Below are positions 19,560 through 27,712 of a DNA stretch of 64,000 nucleotides, in pieces. Numbering within the stretch: position 1 is the stretch's first letter; each line of letters starts with the position of its first letter. The notes beneath the pieces are model-generated. The model was not told the DNA's origin. It was given only the letters and a program-made list of their open reading frames with translations, and ran no database searches. The DNA is taken from the NCBI RefSeq assembly GCF_000381925.1, contig NZ_KB907308.1, positions 496,001 through 560,000 on the forward strand, read 5' to 3'. The translations under genes were made by a program, and so were the position numbers. The DNA is from Nocardia sp. BMG111209. Its GTDB lineage: Bacteria; Actinomycetota; Actinomycetes; Mycobacteriales; Mycobacteriaceae.

Positions 19560-20734
19560 TGCGACGAGTGCACAGCTCGCCGCGGCCCGGCTGGCAACAG
19601 ACGATTGCCGAGCAGGGCCTGGTATACGGCTCACCGGGCCGTGACACGAACGGCCGGCCCCGGCCGTACTGGGACGAATCGGTGCACTACGAATTCGATC
19701 TCGACGAGATCCTGGCGCTGGAGGCGCAGGTCGAGGTCCTGCATTCGATGTGCCTGGACGCGATCGAGCAGATCGTGCTCACCGAGCGGTTCGCCGATTT
19801 CGGCCTCCCGCAATGGAGTTGGGAACCGATCAAACAATCCTGGCAGCGCGGCGACCCGTACGTCTACGGCCGCTTCGACCTGCGCTATGACGGCCGCGGC
19901 CCGGCGAAACTGCTGGAGTACAACGCCGATACGCCGACCGCGCTGCTGGAGGCGGCGATCGTGCAGTGGCACTGGCTGACCGACCGCTATCCCGGCGACG
20001 ATCAGTGGAACTCGCTGCACGAGAAGCTGGTTGCCCGCTGGGACGGGCTGCGCTCACACCTCGCCCGCGCGCAACTGCACTTCACCTGGTCGTCGGCGGA
20101 TGCCAGCGGTGAGGACAACGTCACCACCGCGTACATGCAGGAGACCGCCGCGGAGGCCGGTTTCGACACCATCGCGCTGCCGATCGAGGACGTCGGCTGG
20201 GACCGCGAACTGAAGCGCTTCGTGGATCTCGCGGAGGCGCCGATCACCTCGATCTTCAAGCTGTACCCGTGGGAATGGGCGCTCGACGACGAATTCGGCA
20301 AGCAGATCATCGCCGAACTGCCGCACACGATGTGGATCGAGCCGCTGTGGAAGGCCCTGCTGTCGAACAAGGCGCTGCTGGCGGTGCTGTGGGAGATGTA
20401 CCCGGGCCACCCCAATCTGCTGCCCGCCTACGTCGACGACCCGCACGAGCTCACCGAATACATCAAGAAGCCGAAGCTCGGCCGCGAGGGCGCCAACATG
20501 ACCATCGTCGGCGCCGGCCTGGAGACCGCGACCGGCGGCGTGTACGGCGAAGAGGGTTACGTCTACCAATTGCTGGACCCGCTACCGGAATTCGACGGTA
20601 TGCGGCCGGTGCTCGGCGCCTGGATCGTCGGCGACGACGCCGCCGGCCTGGGCATCCGGGAGACCCCCGGCCTGATCACCGACGACGGCGCCACTTTCGT
20701 CCCGCACCGCATACCCGCAGCGAATCACGGGTGA
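19559..20734 (+). CDS. Glutathionylspermidine-synthase-like ATP-grasp amidoligase
   Basis: The product is 391 residues, matching E. coli YgiC/YjfC, the stand-alone ATP-grasp synthetase domain of the glutathionylspermidine synthase family. It starts at GTG 19559 behind GGAGG. Family features visible: YGRFDLRYDGRGPAKLLEYN, the Asn-Ala-Asp-Thr-Pro loop that follows, and the late ATP/Mg2+ segment KKPKLGREGANM. The amidase half found in bifunctional Gss is absent. These enzymes should form an amide bond using ATP; the acceptor is unproven and polyamine or peptide are both possible. It sits between the candidate membrane substrate and a DUF350 protein. Confidence 0.85.
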   Translation: MRRVHSSPRPGWQQTIAEQGLVYGSPGRDTNGRPRPYWDESVHYEFDLDEILALEAQVEVLHSMCLDAIEQIVLTERFADFGLPQWSWEPIKQSWQRGDPYVYGRFDLRYDGRGPAKLLEYNADTPTALLEAAIVQWHWLTDRYPGDDQWNSLHEKLVARWDGLRSHLARAQLHFTWSSADASGEDNVTTAYMQETAAEAGFDTIALPIEDVGWDRELKRFVDLAEAPITSIFKLYPWEWALDDEFGKQIIAELPHTMWIEPLWKALLSNKALLAVLWEMYPGHPNLLPAYVDDPHELTEYIKKPKLGREGANMTIVGAGLETATGGVYGEEGYVYQLLDPLPEFDGMRPVLGAWIVGDDAAGLGIRETPGLITDDGATFVPHRIPAANHG

Positions 20735-20790
20735 GGCGCTAGAGTGAGTGCGCTCGACCGCGCGCCTGCCCGACGTCCAGGAGAATGAAC

Positions 20791-21240
20791 ATGGCCACGA
20801 TCGCTCTCGCACCCGGGTACTGGGGCAATCTCGGCCACGGGGTCGGTGCCATCGCCGCGTACGCGGCCGTCGGCCTGGTCCTGATGCTGGTCGGCTTCGC
20901 CGCACTCGACTTCACCACGCCCGGCCTGCTGCGCAAGCTGGTCGGCTCGGGGAAGCCCAACGCCAACATCATCGCCGCGGCCGGGCTGCTGGCGACCGCG
21001 ATCATCGTGGTGTTCGCGATCTACAGCTCGGGTGGCAAGCTCACCGAGGGCCTGATCTCGGCGGCGGTCTTCGGCCTCGTCGGCATCGTGGCCCAGGTGG
21101 TGTCGGCCCGGATCCTGGAGCGGGCCACCGGTATCCACATCGGCAACCTGCTGCACGCCACGGTATTCGTCACCGAATCGCTCGTGGTCGCGGCCGCCCA
21201 CGTGGGCATCGCCCTGGTGATCGGCATCGCCATCATCTAG
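20791..21240 (+). CDS. DUF350 multi-pass membrane protein (YjfL-like)
   Basis: The product is 149 residues from the ATG at 20791; the ATG at 20785 is only one base from AGGAG while the chosen one has 7-nt spacing. Four hydrophobic segments (about 16-38, 52-74, 82-104 and 120-146) form a duplicated two-helix DUF350 pattern (LVLMLVGFAALDFTTPG and the second-copy GLVGIVAQVVSA). DUF350 (YjfL) genes recur next to this ATP-grasp family. A TAGAGT box around 20740 may give it an extra promoter. Its stop codon overlaps the convergent PHP gene stop (CTAG). Confidence 0.85.
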   Translation: MATIALAPGYWGNLGHGVGAIAAYAAVGLVLMLVGFAALDFTTPGLLRKLVGSGKPNANIIAAAGLLATAIIVVFAIYSSGGKLTEGLISAAVFGLVGIVAQVVSARILERATGIHIGNLLHATVFVTESLVVAAAHVGIALVIGIAII

Positions 21241-22271
21241 TTGCTCGCGTTGTCCTCGGTGAAGGCCAGGAGTTCGTCCAGGGCCCAGGTGTCGATGACC
21301 CGTTCGGGCGCAACATCGTTGGCCAGGGCTCGCTCGCATCCGTAACCCTGCCAATCCAATTGGCCCGGGGCGTGGGCGTCGGTGTCGATCGAGAAGAAGC
21401 ACTCCATCTCCACGGCCAGGCGGATCAGCCGGCCGGGTGGATCGCGGCGCTCGGGGCGGCAGTTGATCTCGACCGCGGTGCCGAATCGGCGGCAGGCCTC
21501 GAACACCACCTCGGCGTCGAAGTCGGACTCGGGCCGGGTGCCGCGGCCACCCTCCACCAACCGGCCGGTGCAGTGGCCGAGGACGTCGACGTTCGGATTC
21601 GCCACCGCGTACACCATGCGCTTCGTCATGGTCTCGCGGTCGGCGCGCAGGTGGGAATGCACGCTGGCGACCACGATGTCGAGCCGCTCCAGCAGTTCGG
21701 CCTCCTGATCCAGGGCGCCGTCGTCGAGGATGTCCACCTCGATGCCGGTCAGGATCCGGAACGGCGCGAGTTCGGCGTTCAACCGGTCGATCACGTCCAG
21801 CTGCTGCCGCAACCGCCGCGCCGACAGGCCGTTGGCCACCTTCAGTCGCGGCGAATGATCGGTCAGCGCGACATATTCGTGCCCGAGCGCGATCGCGGTG
21901 CGCATCATCTCCTCGATCGGGCTGCCGCCGTCGGACCAGTCGGAGTGGGTGTGCAGATCGCCGCGCAGCCGCTGCCGCAGCGCCTTCCCCGCCGGCCCGA
22001 TCGGCTTTGCCGCGGACCGTAATTCGCTCAATTTCGCCGGAATGTCACCCGCGGCCGCGGATCCGATCGCGGCCGCGGTCTTCGGGCCGATTCCCGGGAG
22101 TTCCTGCCAGCGGCCATTTTTCCGATATTCGGTGAATTCGTCCGAGGACAGCGCGGCGACGGTATCGGCCGCCCGCCGGTACGCCCGGACCCGTGCCGTC
22201 TCCGCACGGGAGCGCTCCATCCAGAATCCGATCTCACTCAGGGCCGAGACCGTGTCGCGTTGTGCTCCCAC
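21237..22271 (-). CDS. Helix-hairpin-helix plus PHP-domain phosphoesterase
   Basis: The product is 344 residues from the GTG complementary to 22269-22271; an in-frame start at 22328 is possible. Residues about 5-85 form the helix-hairpin-helix region seen at the front of family X DNA polymerases (ELPGIGPKTAAAIGSAAAG). The PHP domain follows directly with its metal ligands intact: GDLHTHSDWSDG, ALTDHSPRL, TGIEVDILDDG, VASVHSHLRA, LGHCTGRL, EINCRPER and SIDTDAHAPGQ. The polymerase core that separates these parts in PolX is missing. It is probably an active metal-dependent phosphatase or nuclease; the substrate is unknown. Confidence 0.82.
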   Translation of the reverse strand: MGAQRDTVSALSEIGFWMERSRAETARVRAYRRAADTVAALSSDEFTEYRKNGRWQELPGIGPKTAAAIGSAAAGDIPAKLSELRSAAKPIGPAGKALRQRLRGDLHTHSDWSDGGSPIEEMMRTAIALGHEYVALTDHSPRLKVANGLSARRLRQQLDVIDRLNAELAPFRILTGIEVDILDDGALDQEAELLERLDIVVASVHSHLRADRETMTKRMVYAVANPNVDVLGHCTGRLVEGGRGTRPESDFDAEVVFEACRRFGTAVEINCRPERRDPPGRLIRLAVEMECFFSIDTDAHAPGQLDWQGYGCERALANDVAPERVIDTWALDELLAFTEDNASN

Positions 22272-22397
22272 CCATCCAGATTCCCATATCGGCGCCGGGC
22301 CAGGAATCACCGGAACACATACCTGCATTCGAATATGTCATTGCCATACCAAGAAATTGTAAAGAAAGAACTTGCTACCATCGGCCTCTCACAATAC

Positions 22398-22412
22398 GAG
22401 AATCCTATTCTC
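22398..22412 (+). promoter_or_regulatory. Perfect palindrome upstream of metal-dependent hydrolase gene
   Basis: GAGAATCCTATTCTC is an exact 6-3-6 inverted repeat in an AT-rich patch 20 nt before the ATG at 22433. The size and spacing suit a TetR- or MarR-like repressor site. No regulator gene is adjacent. Confidence 0.45.
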
Positions 22413-22432
22413 AACGCCGTGATGGGACTGTG

Positions 22433-23296
22433 ATGTTCAACCCGATGCCGCGCCGGCTCAAACCCCGCCGTACCACCTTCGACTGGGATCGCACGCCGAT
22501 GCACTGGATCCCGGACGAGCCGACCGCCACCCACGTCGTCAACGCTCTGCATCTGCTGCTGCCACCGGGGGAACGATGGTTCATCGACGTGTTCCGCGAG
22601 GCGCTGCCGCTGGTCCGCGACGCGGAGCTGGAGGTCCTGATGAAGGGGTTCATGGGCCAGGAGGGCACGCACAGCGTCCAGCACGCCGTCGTCCTGGACC
22701 ATCTCGCCGAGGCCGGACTCGACGGCCGGCCCTTCGTCGACCGGCTCGAGCAGGTGTTCCACGGCCCCCTGGGCCACCACCCGCCACGCCGGCTGCCGAT
22801 ACCGGGCCGGGAATGGCTGCGGCTGCGGCTGGCCGTCATCGCGGCGATCGAGCACTACACCGCCGTCCTCGGTGACTGGATCCTCGGCGCCCACGCCTTC
22901 GAACGGGCCGGCGCCGACCCCACCATGCTCGACCTGCTGCGCTGGCACGGCGCCGAGGAGGTCGAGCACCGCGCGGTGGCCTACGACGTCTTCGTCCACC
23001 TCGGCGGCCGCGGCCCGGCCCGCTACGTCCGCCGCGTCACCGGCTTCGCGATCGCTACCGTGCTGCTGCTGTGGTTCTGGTTCTGGGGCGCGGCCTATCT
23101 GATGGACGCCGATCCGCACCGCCCCGGCGGGAAATACCTTGTCTCCGACCACAATCGCGCGGTCCGAAAAGGATTGCTGCCGAGCTGGGGCCGGCTCGGC
23201 GCCGCGATTCCCCGTTATCTGCGGCCGGGGTTCCATCCCGACCAGGAGGGCTCCATGGAATCAGCCCTCACATATCTGGCCGGTCGTCAGCGCTGA
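22433..23296 (+). CDS. Metal-dependent hydrolase-family membrane protein (PF10118-like)
   Basis: The product is 287 residues from the ATG at 22433. It contains evenly spaced acidic/His helices like a diiron helical bundle: [25 protein letters not shown] and [14 protein letters not shown]. Such motifs are found in the actinobacterial family annotated as metal-dependent hydrolase. A membrane segment (about 205-223, rich in Leu and Trp) lies near the C-terminal third. The substrate is unknown. The last 10 nt overlap the convergent mutM end. An operator-like palindrome precedes it, suggesting repression. Confidence 0.7.
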   Translation: MFNPMPRRLKPRRTTFDWDRTPMHWIPDEPTATHVVNALHLLLPPGERWFIDVFREALPLVRDAELEVLMKGFMGQEGTHSVQHAVVLDHLAEAGLDGRPFVDRLEQVFHGPLGHHPPRRLPIPGREWLRLRLAVIAAIEHYTAVLGDWILGAHAFERAGADPTMLDLLRWHGAEEVEHRAVAYDVFVHLGGRGPARYVRRVTGFAIATVLLLWFWFWGAAYLMDADPHRPGGKYLVSDHNRAVRKGLLPSWGRLGAAIPRYLRPGFHPDQEGSMESALTYLAGRQR

Positions 23297-24165
23297 CGCT
23301 GACACCGCGGACAATAATAAGACGATCGATTCATGAATTTCGCGCGCAGGATTGCCGTACCGCACCGTCCGCACGGCTCTCCCTCGAGTCCGTAGGCATT
23401 CAGCGAGCGCGCGAAATATCCGGAATTACCATTCACATTCACGTACAGCGCGTCGAACGAGGTACCGCCCGCGACGAGCGCCTCGGTCATGACTTCCCGG
23501 GCGGTCGCCACGATTCTCGACGCCGCGGGACGGCTCAATTCGCACGCCGGCCGGGAGGGATGAATTTTCGCGCGCCACAACGATTCGTCGGCGTAGATGT
23601 TGCCGATACCGGAGATCACGGTCTGGTCCAGCAGCACGCGCTTGATCTCGGACTGCTTACCGCGCAGCTTCGACAGCACCGCGCCGGTGTCGAAGGCGGG
23701 ATCCAGGGGGTCGCGGGCGATGTGCGCCACCGCCTCCGGCACCACGGTGCCGTCGACCTCGACCAGCGGATGCAAGGCCCAGCCGCCGAAGGTGCGCTGA
23801 TCCACGAATCTCAGCTGAGCCCCGAAGTCCAGGGTGGCGACGATGTGCGCATGCTTCTCGAGCGGCGCGTCCCCCGGTTGTACCAGCATCTGACCGCTCA
23901 TCCCGAGATGCACGACCAACGCCTCGTCGGCGGGGGCCCACCCGCCGGCCGGTTGCGGCTCGTCCAGGGTCAGCCACAGGAATTTGCCACGACGCTCGGC
24001 GGATCGCACCCGCAGACCGGCCAGCCGACCGGCGAGATCGTCCCCGCCGGGCAGATGCCGACGCACCGACCGGGGATGCTTCACCGTGACGGCCTCGATG
24101 ACGTGACCGGCCACATGTTCGGTGAGTCCGCGCCGGACGGTCTCCACCTCGGGCAGTTCGGGCAA
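23287..24165 (-). CDS. mutM: Formamidopyrimidine-DNA glycosylase
   Basis: The product is 292 residues. The initiation codon is TTG, giving fMet-Pro-Glu-Leu-Pro-Glu; after Met removal, Pro2 is the Schiff-base nucleophile and Glu3 the catalytic acid, so the start is fixed by function. Lys in RRGKFLW and the C-terminal zinc finger (CGRCG...YCPRC) are present. It excises 8-oxoguanine and ring-opened purines. GAGGGG precedes the TTG, which lies one base after the rnc stop codon, so it is translated with rnc. Confidence 0.95.
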   Translation of the reverse strand: MPELPEVETVRRGLTEHVAGHVIEAVTVKHPRSVRRHLPGGDDLAGRLAGLRVRSAERRGKFLWLTLDEPQPAGGWAPADEALVVHLGMSGQMLVQPGDAPLEKHAHIVATLDFGAQLRFVDQRTFGGWALHPLVEVDGTVVPEAVAHIARDPLDPAFDTGAVLSKLRGKQSEIKRVLLDQTVISGIGNIYADESLWRAKIHPSRPACELSRPAASRIVATAREVMTEALVAGGTSFDALYVNVNGNSGYFARSLNAYGLEGEPCGRCGTAILRAKFMNRSSYYCPRCQRQR

Positions 24166-24166
24166 G

Positions 24167-24904
24167 CTACCCCTCGTCGTTCAGCGCCTGCCAGGCGGCG
24201 CCGGCGGCCTTCTGTTCCGCATCCTTCTTGGACCGGCCCACGCCGGTGCCGTACCCACGGCCACTGATCACCGCGGTGGCGGTGAACTCCTTGTCGTGGT
24301 CGGGGCCGGTGGAGGTGATCTCGTACGCGGGCACGCCGAGGCCGCGCGCGGCGGTGAGCTCCTGCAGGCTGGTCTTCCAGTCCAGCCCGGCGCCCATCCG
24401 CGGACCGCGCTCGAGCAGGTCGGCGAACAACCGCAGCACCACGCCGCGGGCCACCTCGATACCGTGCTCCAGATGGACCGCGCCCAGCAGCGCTTCCATC
24501 CCGTCGGCGAGGATGCTGGGTTTGTCGCGACCGCCGGTGAGTTCCTCACCCTTGCCGAGCAGCAGATAGCGGCCGAGGCCGCCCTCCGCACCCAGGCCGC
24601 GGGCCACCTCCGCCAGCGCGTTCATCTGAACCACGCTCGCGCGCAGCTTGGCGAGCTCACCCTCGGACTTGTCCGGGTGCTCGAGATACAGACGCTCGGT
24701 GATGCTCAGGCCGAGCACCGAGTCGCCCAGGAACTCCAGCCGCTCGTTGGTCGGCAGACCGCCGTTCTCGTACGCGTACGAACGGTGGGTCAATGCCAGT
24801 CGCAGCAGGTCCGGGCGCAGATCCACGCCCAGCGCCGCCAGCAGGCTGGAATGATCAGCGGCCTCGCCAACGGCTGGTGCGTCCGCTCCGTCCTTGGCCG
24901 TCAT
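24167..24904 (-). CDS. rnc: Ribonuclease III
   Basis: The product is 245 residues. The RNase III signature [13 protein letters not shown] and the second acidic site in [17 protein letters not shown] are present, followed by a double-stranded RNA-binding domain (about 172-243, [18 protein letters not shown]). It cleaves double-stranded RNA in rRNA precursor and mRNA processing. The N-terminus carries about 20 variable residues. It lies in the order DUF177, rpmF, rnc, mutM, which is conserved in mycolic-acid actinobacteria. Confidence 0.96.
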   Translation of the reverse strand: MTAKDGADAPAVGEAADHSSLLAALGVDLRPDLLRLALTHRSYAYENGGLPTNERLEFLGDSVLGLSITERLYLEHPDKSEGELAKLRASVVQMNALAEVARGLGAEGGLGRYLLLGKGEELTGGRDKPSILADGMEALLGAVHLEHGIEVARGVVLRLFADLLERGPRMGAGLDWKTSLQELTAARGLGVPAYEITSTGPDHDKEFTATAVISGRGYGTGVGRSKKDAEQKAAGAAWQALNDEG

Positions 24905-24923
24905 GTCGGGCTCGAGGATGCGG

Positions 24924-25106
24924 TCAGACGGCGGAAGTGACCTGGCGGCCCTTGTAGGTACCGCAGTTCGGGCAGGCCGTGTGCGGCAGGGTCGGCTGGC
25001 CGCAGGCGCGGTTGGGGCACGTCACCAGAGTGGGGGCGGTGGCCTTCCACTGGCTGCGCCGCGAGCGGGTGTTGGAACGAGACATCCGGCGCTTCGGAAC
25101 GGCCAC
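24924..25106 (-). CDS. rpmF: 50S ribosomal protein L32 (zinc type)
   Basis: The product is 60 residues. It begins [20 protein letters not shown], typical of L32. Two cysteine pairs (TCPNRACGQ and ACPNCG) form the zinc-binding ribbon, so this is the zinc-containing type rather than a Cys-less paralogue induced under zinc starvation. It lies between the DUF177 gene and rnc. Confidence 0.97.
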   Translation of the reverse strand: MAVPKRRMSRSNTRSRRSQWKATAPTLVTCPNRACGQPTLPHTACPNCGTYKGRQVTSAV

Positions 25107-25176
25107 GACTGAATCTCCTCTGGGTCACACGCATCCGGCCGGTCGGCCGGATGCGGAATCTGTATCGGTCTACGTC

Positions 25177-25782
25177 TTAACGTGCGGTGGCGTCCCCGGA
25201 CGCCGATGCGGGCGAGTCGGCCGCGAAATTCGCGAGACCCGCCCAGCGGGGGTCAAGTATCTCATGACTGTGATCCGAACCCGCAATCGCCATCCGAACG
25301 CCGCATTCCGGGCACAGCCCGGCACAGTCCGGCTCGCACAGCGGCTGCAGCGGGAGTTCGAGGCCGACCGCGTCGGCGAGCACCGGTTCCAGGTCGATCA
25401 GATCGTCGACCAGCCGGCGGATCTCGTCCTCCTCGGTGGTCTGCTCGGTCGCGCTGTTCGGATAGGCGAACAGCTCGGTGAGCTCGACCTCGAGGTGGTC
25501 GGTGAACTGCTCCAGGCATCGGGAGCACTCCCCCGCGATCGGCCCGGACACGGTGCCGGTGACCAGCACACCCTCCGACACCGACTGCAGGGTGAGGTCC
25601 AGCCCGACCTCGGCGCCGGCCGGGATGTTGATCAGGTCGAGCCCGATCTTGTCCGGCAGGGTGACCGTCCGCTGGATCTCCCGTCGCGAGCCCGCAGCGC
25701 GTCCGAGGCTGCGCGTGTCCAGCGCGAAGCCCGCATCCGTCGTCGAACGACGACGCGAACCGGAACCGGTGGCGGCAGGCAT
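25177..25782 (-). CDS. DUF177 (YceD) protein
   Basis: The product is 201 residues. The DUF177 core contains ISGPIAGECSRCLEQF-like spacing (here VSGPIAGECSRCLEQF) and the second Cys motif CEPDCAGLCPECG, together likely a zinc site. The family is required for normal 23S rRNA or ribosome assembly in plants and some bacteria, and the gene nearly always precedes rpmF, as here. In M. tuberculosis the orthologous position is Rv2926c. Confidence 0.9.
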   Translation of the reverse strand: MPAATGSGSRRRSTTDAGFALDTRSLGRAAGSRREIQRTVTLPDKIGLDLINIPAGAEVGLDLTLQSVSEGVLVTGTVSGPIAGECSRCLEQFTDHLEVELTELFAYPNSATEQTTEEDEIRRLVDDLIDLEPVLADAVGLELPLQPLCEPDCAGLCPECGVRMAIAGSDHSHEILDPRWAGLANFAADSPASASGDATAR

Positions 25783-25868
25783 CAGGAACTACTCTCACTC
25801 ATGCGACAGGGGAATGGACGACCAGTCCACCGTACATCCCGTGCGGGCTGCGGCATAAATCGCCGGGA

Positions 25869-26615
25869 TCAGGACCGGAACTCGGCGGCGTAGTCCGGGA
25901 CGGTGGTGGCGGAGCGCAGTTGCTGGCGGCCGCGGCCGACCGTGCGCAACGCGCCGTGCAGGGTGTCCTCGAATTCGGCGAGTTTGGTATCGACGTATCG
26001 GTCGCAGTCGGATCGCAGCCGGTCCGATTCGGCCTGGGCGGCGTCGAGCAGCCGTGCCGATTCCGCGTGCGCGGCACGGACCACCTCGATCTGCGAGACC
26101 AGCCGCTGCTGTTCGGCGAGGCCCTCCGCGACGGATCGGTCGTAGGAGGCCTGACCGGCCGCGATCATCCGCTCCGAATCGGCGCGCGCGCGACCGGCGA
26201 GCGACTCGTATTCGGCCTTGCCCTCCGCGACCACCCGGTCGGACTCGGTCTGAGCGCCGGTGATCAGCCGGTCGGCGTGCGCGCGGGCCTCCGCGACCAT
26301 CCGGTCGGCATGGGCCTTGGCGTCCGCGAGGATGCGGTCGGCCTCCTCCCGGGCGCCGGTGACCGTCTGCTCGGCGGTCTCGGTGGCGGTGGTGACGGCC
26401 GTCTCGGCGAGGGTGCGAGCGTCGGTGACGATCTTGTCGCGATGATCGAGCACGTCCTGCGCGTCGTCGACCTCGCCGGGCAGCGCCTCGCGCACATCGT
26501 CCAGCAGTTCGAGAACCTCGCCGCGCGGAATGATGCAGTTGCGGGTGGGCGGGATACCGCGCGCCTCTTCGACTATCGCCACCAGTTCGTCGAGCGCCTC
26601 GAATACGCGATACAT
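25869..26615 (-). CDS. sepIVA: Septation protein, DivIVA-like coiled coil
   Basis: The product is 248 residues starting MYRVFEALDELVAIVEEARG, which matches the N-terminus of the mycobacterial Rv2927c/SepIVA family. Nearly all of residues 55-215 is a continuous coiled coil made of Ala/Glu/Asp/Arg heptads (for instance AREEADRILADAKAHADRMV). SepIVA is a cytoplasmic septum and polar-growth factor in mycobacteria. The start was set at 26615 because the conserved N-terminus begins there, although the frame opens 42 nt earlier. First gene of the sepIVA-DUF177-rpmF-rnc-mutM series. Confidence 0.9.
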   Translation of the reverse strand: MYRVFEALDELVAIVEEARGIPPTRNCIIPRGEVLELLDDVREALPGEVDDAQDVLDHRDKIVTDARTLAETAVTTATETAEQTVTGAREEADRILADAKAHADRMVAEARAHADRLITGAQTESDRVVAEGKAEYESLAGRARADSERMIAAGQASYDRSVAEGLAEQQRLVSQIEVVRAAHAESARLLDAAQAESDRLRSDCDRYVDTKLAEFEDTLHGALRTVGRGRQQLRSATTVPDYAAEFRS

Positions 26616-26920
26616 CCCTGCTGACCCCACTCTCGTGCCCGATCGTAGGCGGCGCACTCACGCCACCGCCGTGTTGCCGCCTTGCTGCCAGTGTGCCCGC
26701 GAGGAGATCGCTTGCCCAGTGCGCTCCCGGTGTGTCGCGCAGTGTTTCCCATGCCACACAAATCAAGTGGAGGAAATATCTCCGGTTGGTGTTATCTTTG
26801 TTGTCGGCGAGAGAGAGCCGACCGCGGCCCGGAACATCGGAACCCGGCAGCGGCCCGCAGGCGAGTGTTCCGATCGGAAAGACGATGGCGGTCTTGTTTC
26901 CGGTAGTCCCGGGCTGGTGG
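26616..26920. other. Divergent intergenic region, sepIVA and GtrA gene
   Basis: About 300 bp with a locally AT-richer stretch near 26760-26805. It should contain the divergent promoters of sepIVA and the GtrA-like gene. I see no additional gene and no clear hairpin. Confidence 0.5.
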
Positions 26921-27574
26921 ATGAGCCCACAGCCCGATCCGGGCGCCCCCTCCGGCAGTGCGGAGGCGCCGACGATCACGGATCGTCTGGTGGCCGCCGC
27001 CGACTCCACTGCCGACCGCCTCGCCGCCGCCGCGGATTCCACCGTCGACCGGCTCACCGCGGCCGCCGATTCCACCGCCGACCGCCTGGCCGCCGTCGCC
27101 GATTCCACGGTCGACCGCCTCGCCGCCGTCGCCGACTCCACCGCCGAGGCCACCCCGCGCCTGCTCACCCGGCTCGGCGCCTGGCTGCGCAGCGAGCACT
27201 GGCTGCCCCAGCTGATCCGGTTCGCGCTGGTCGGCGGGTTCAGCAATATCGGCTACTTCCTGCTCTTCCTGGCCTGCTACGCCGAAGGGCCGCAGCTGGC
27301 CAACCTGACCGGTTCGGTGGTGAGTACCGCGCTGGCCAACGAACTGCACCGCCGCCTCACCTTCCACGCCTCCGACCGGGTCGGCTGGTTCACCGCGCAG
27401 TTGGAGGGCGGCGGCCTGGCCCTGGCCGGGCTGGCGATCTCGTCGGCCGCGCTGGCCGGACTGGACTACGTGGCCCCCGGTCTCGGCGACGCGGCCGAGG
27501 CCGCCGCGGTCATCGCCATCACCGCCGCCGTCGGCACGCTGCGCTTCATCACGCTGCGATTCTGGGTCTTCTGA
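26921..27574 (+). CDS. GtrA-family membrane protein with hendecad-repeat N-terminus
   Basis: The product is 217 residues from the ATG at 26921; an ATG at 26885 would add 12 residues with atypical codons. Residues 21-75 are five consecutive 11-residue repeats of the form DRLxAAADSTx. The GtrA domain (about 95-215) has four hydrophobic segments, starting QLIRFALVGGFSNIGYF. GtrA-like proteins are small membrane proteins linked to transfer of polyprenyl-linked sugars in cell-wall glycan synthesis. The repeat region predicts a cytoplasmic helical rod not normally part of GtrA. It is followed by a gene on the same strand 138 nt later. Confidence 0.8.
   Translation: MSPQPDPGAPSGSAEAPTITDRLVAAADSTADRLAAAADSTVDRLTAAADSTADRLAAVADSTVDRLAAVADSTAEATPRLLTRLGAWLRSEHWLPQLIRFALVGGFSNIGYFLLFLACYAEGPQLANLTGSVVSTALANELHRRLTFHASDRVGWFTAQLEGGGLALAGLAISSAALAGLDYVAPGLGDAAEAAAVIAITAAVGTLRFITLRFWVF
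26981..27145 (+). repeat. Five in-frame 33-bp repeats in the GtrA-like gene
   Basis: Five consecutive 33-bp units (26981, 27014, 27047, 27080, 27113) each encode DRL-x-AA-(A/V)-ADST-x. Units differ mainly at synonymous sites and at positions 4, 7 and 11 of the peptide, so the array has been kept at protein level. Confidence 0.85.
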
Positions 27575-27712
27575 AGCCATCGGCCGGGTGCGAAGCCGGA
27601 CACGGTGTGCGGCTGCGAGCCGGTCGGAGGAGTAAGGAACCGGGCGGGACACCTCCACGTCCAAGCAGAGCGAACCGAATGTTCGGAACTGTTCTCAGCT
27701 GGGGAGGTCGTC

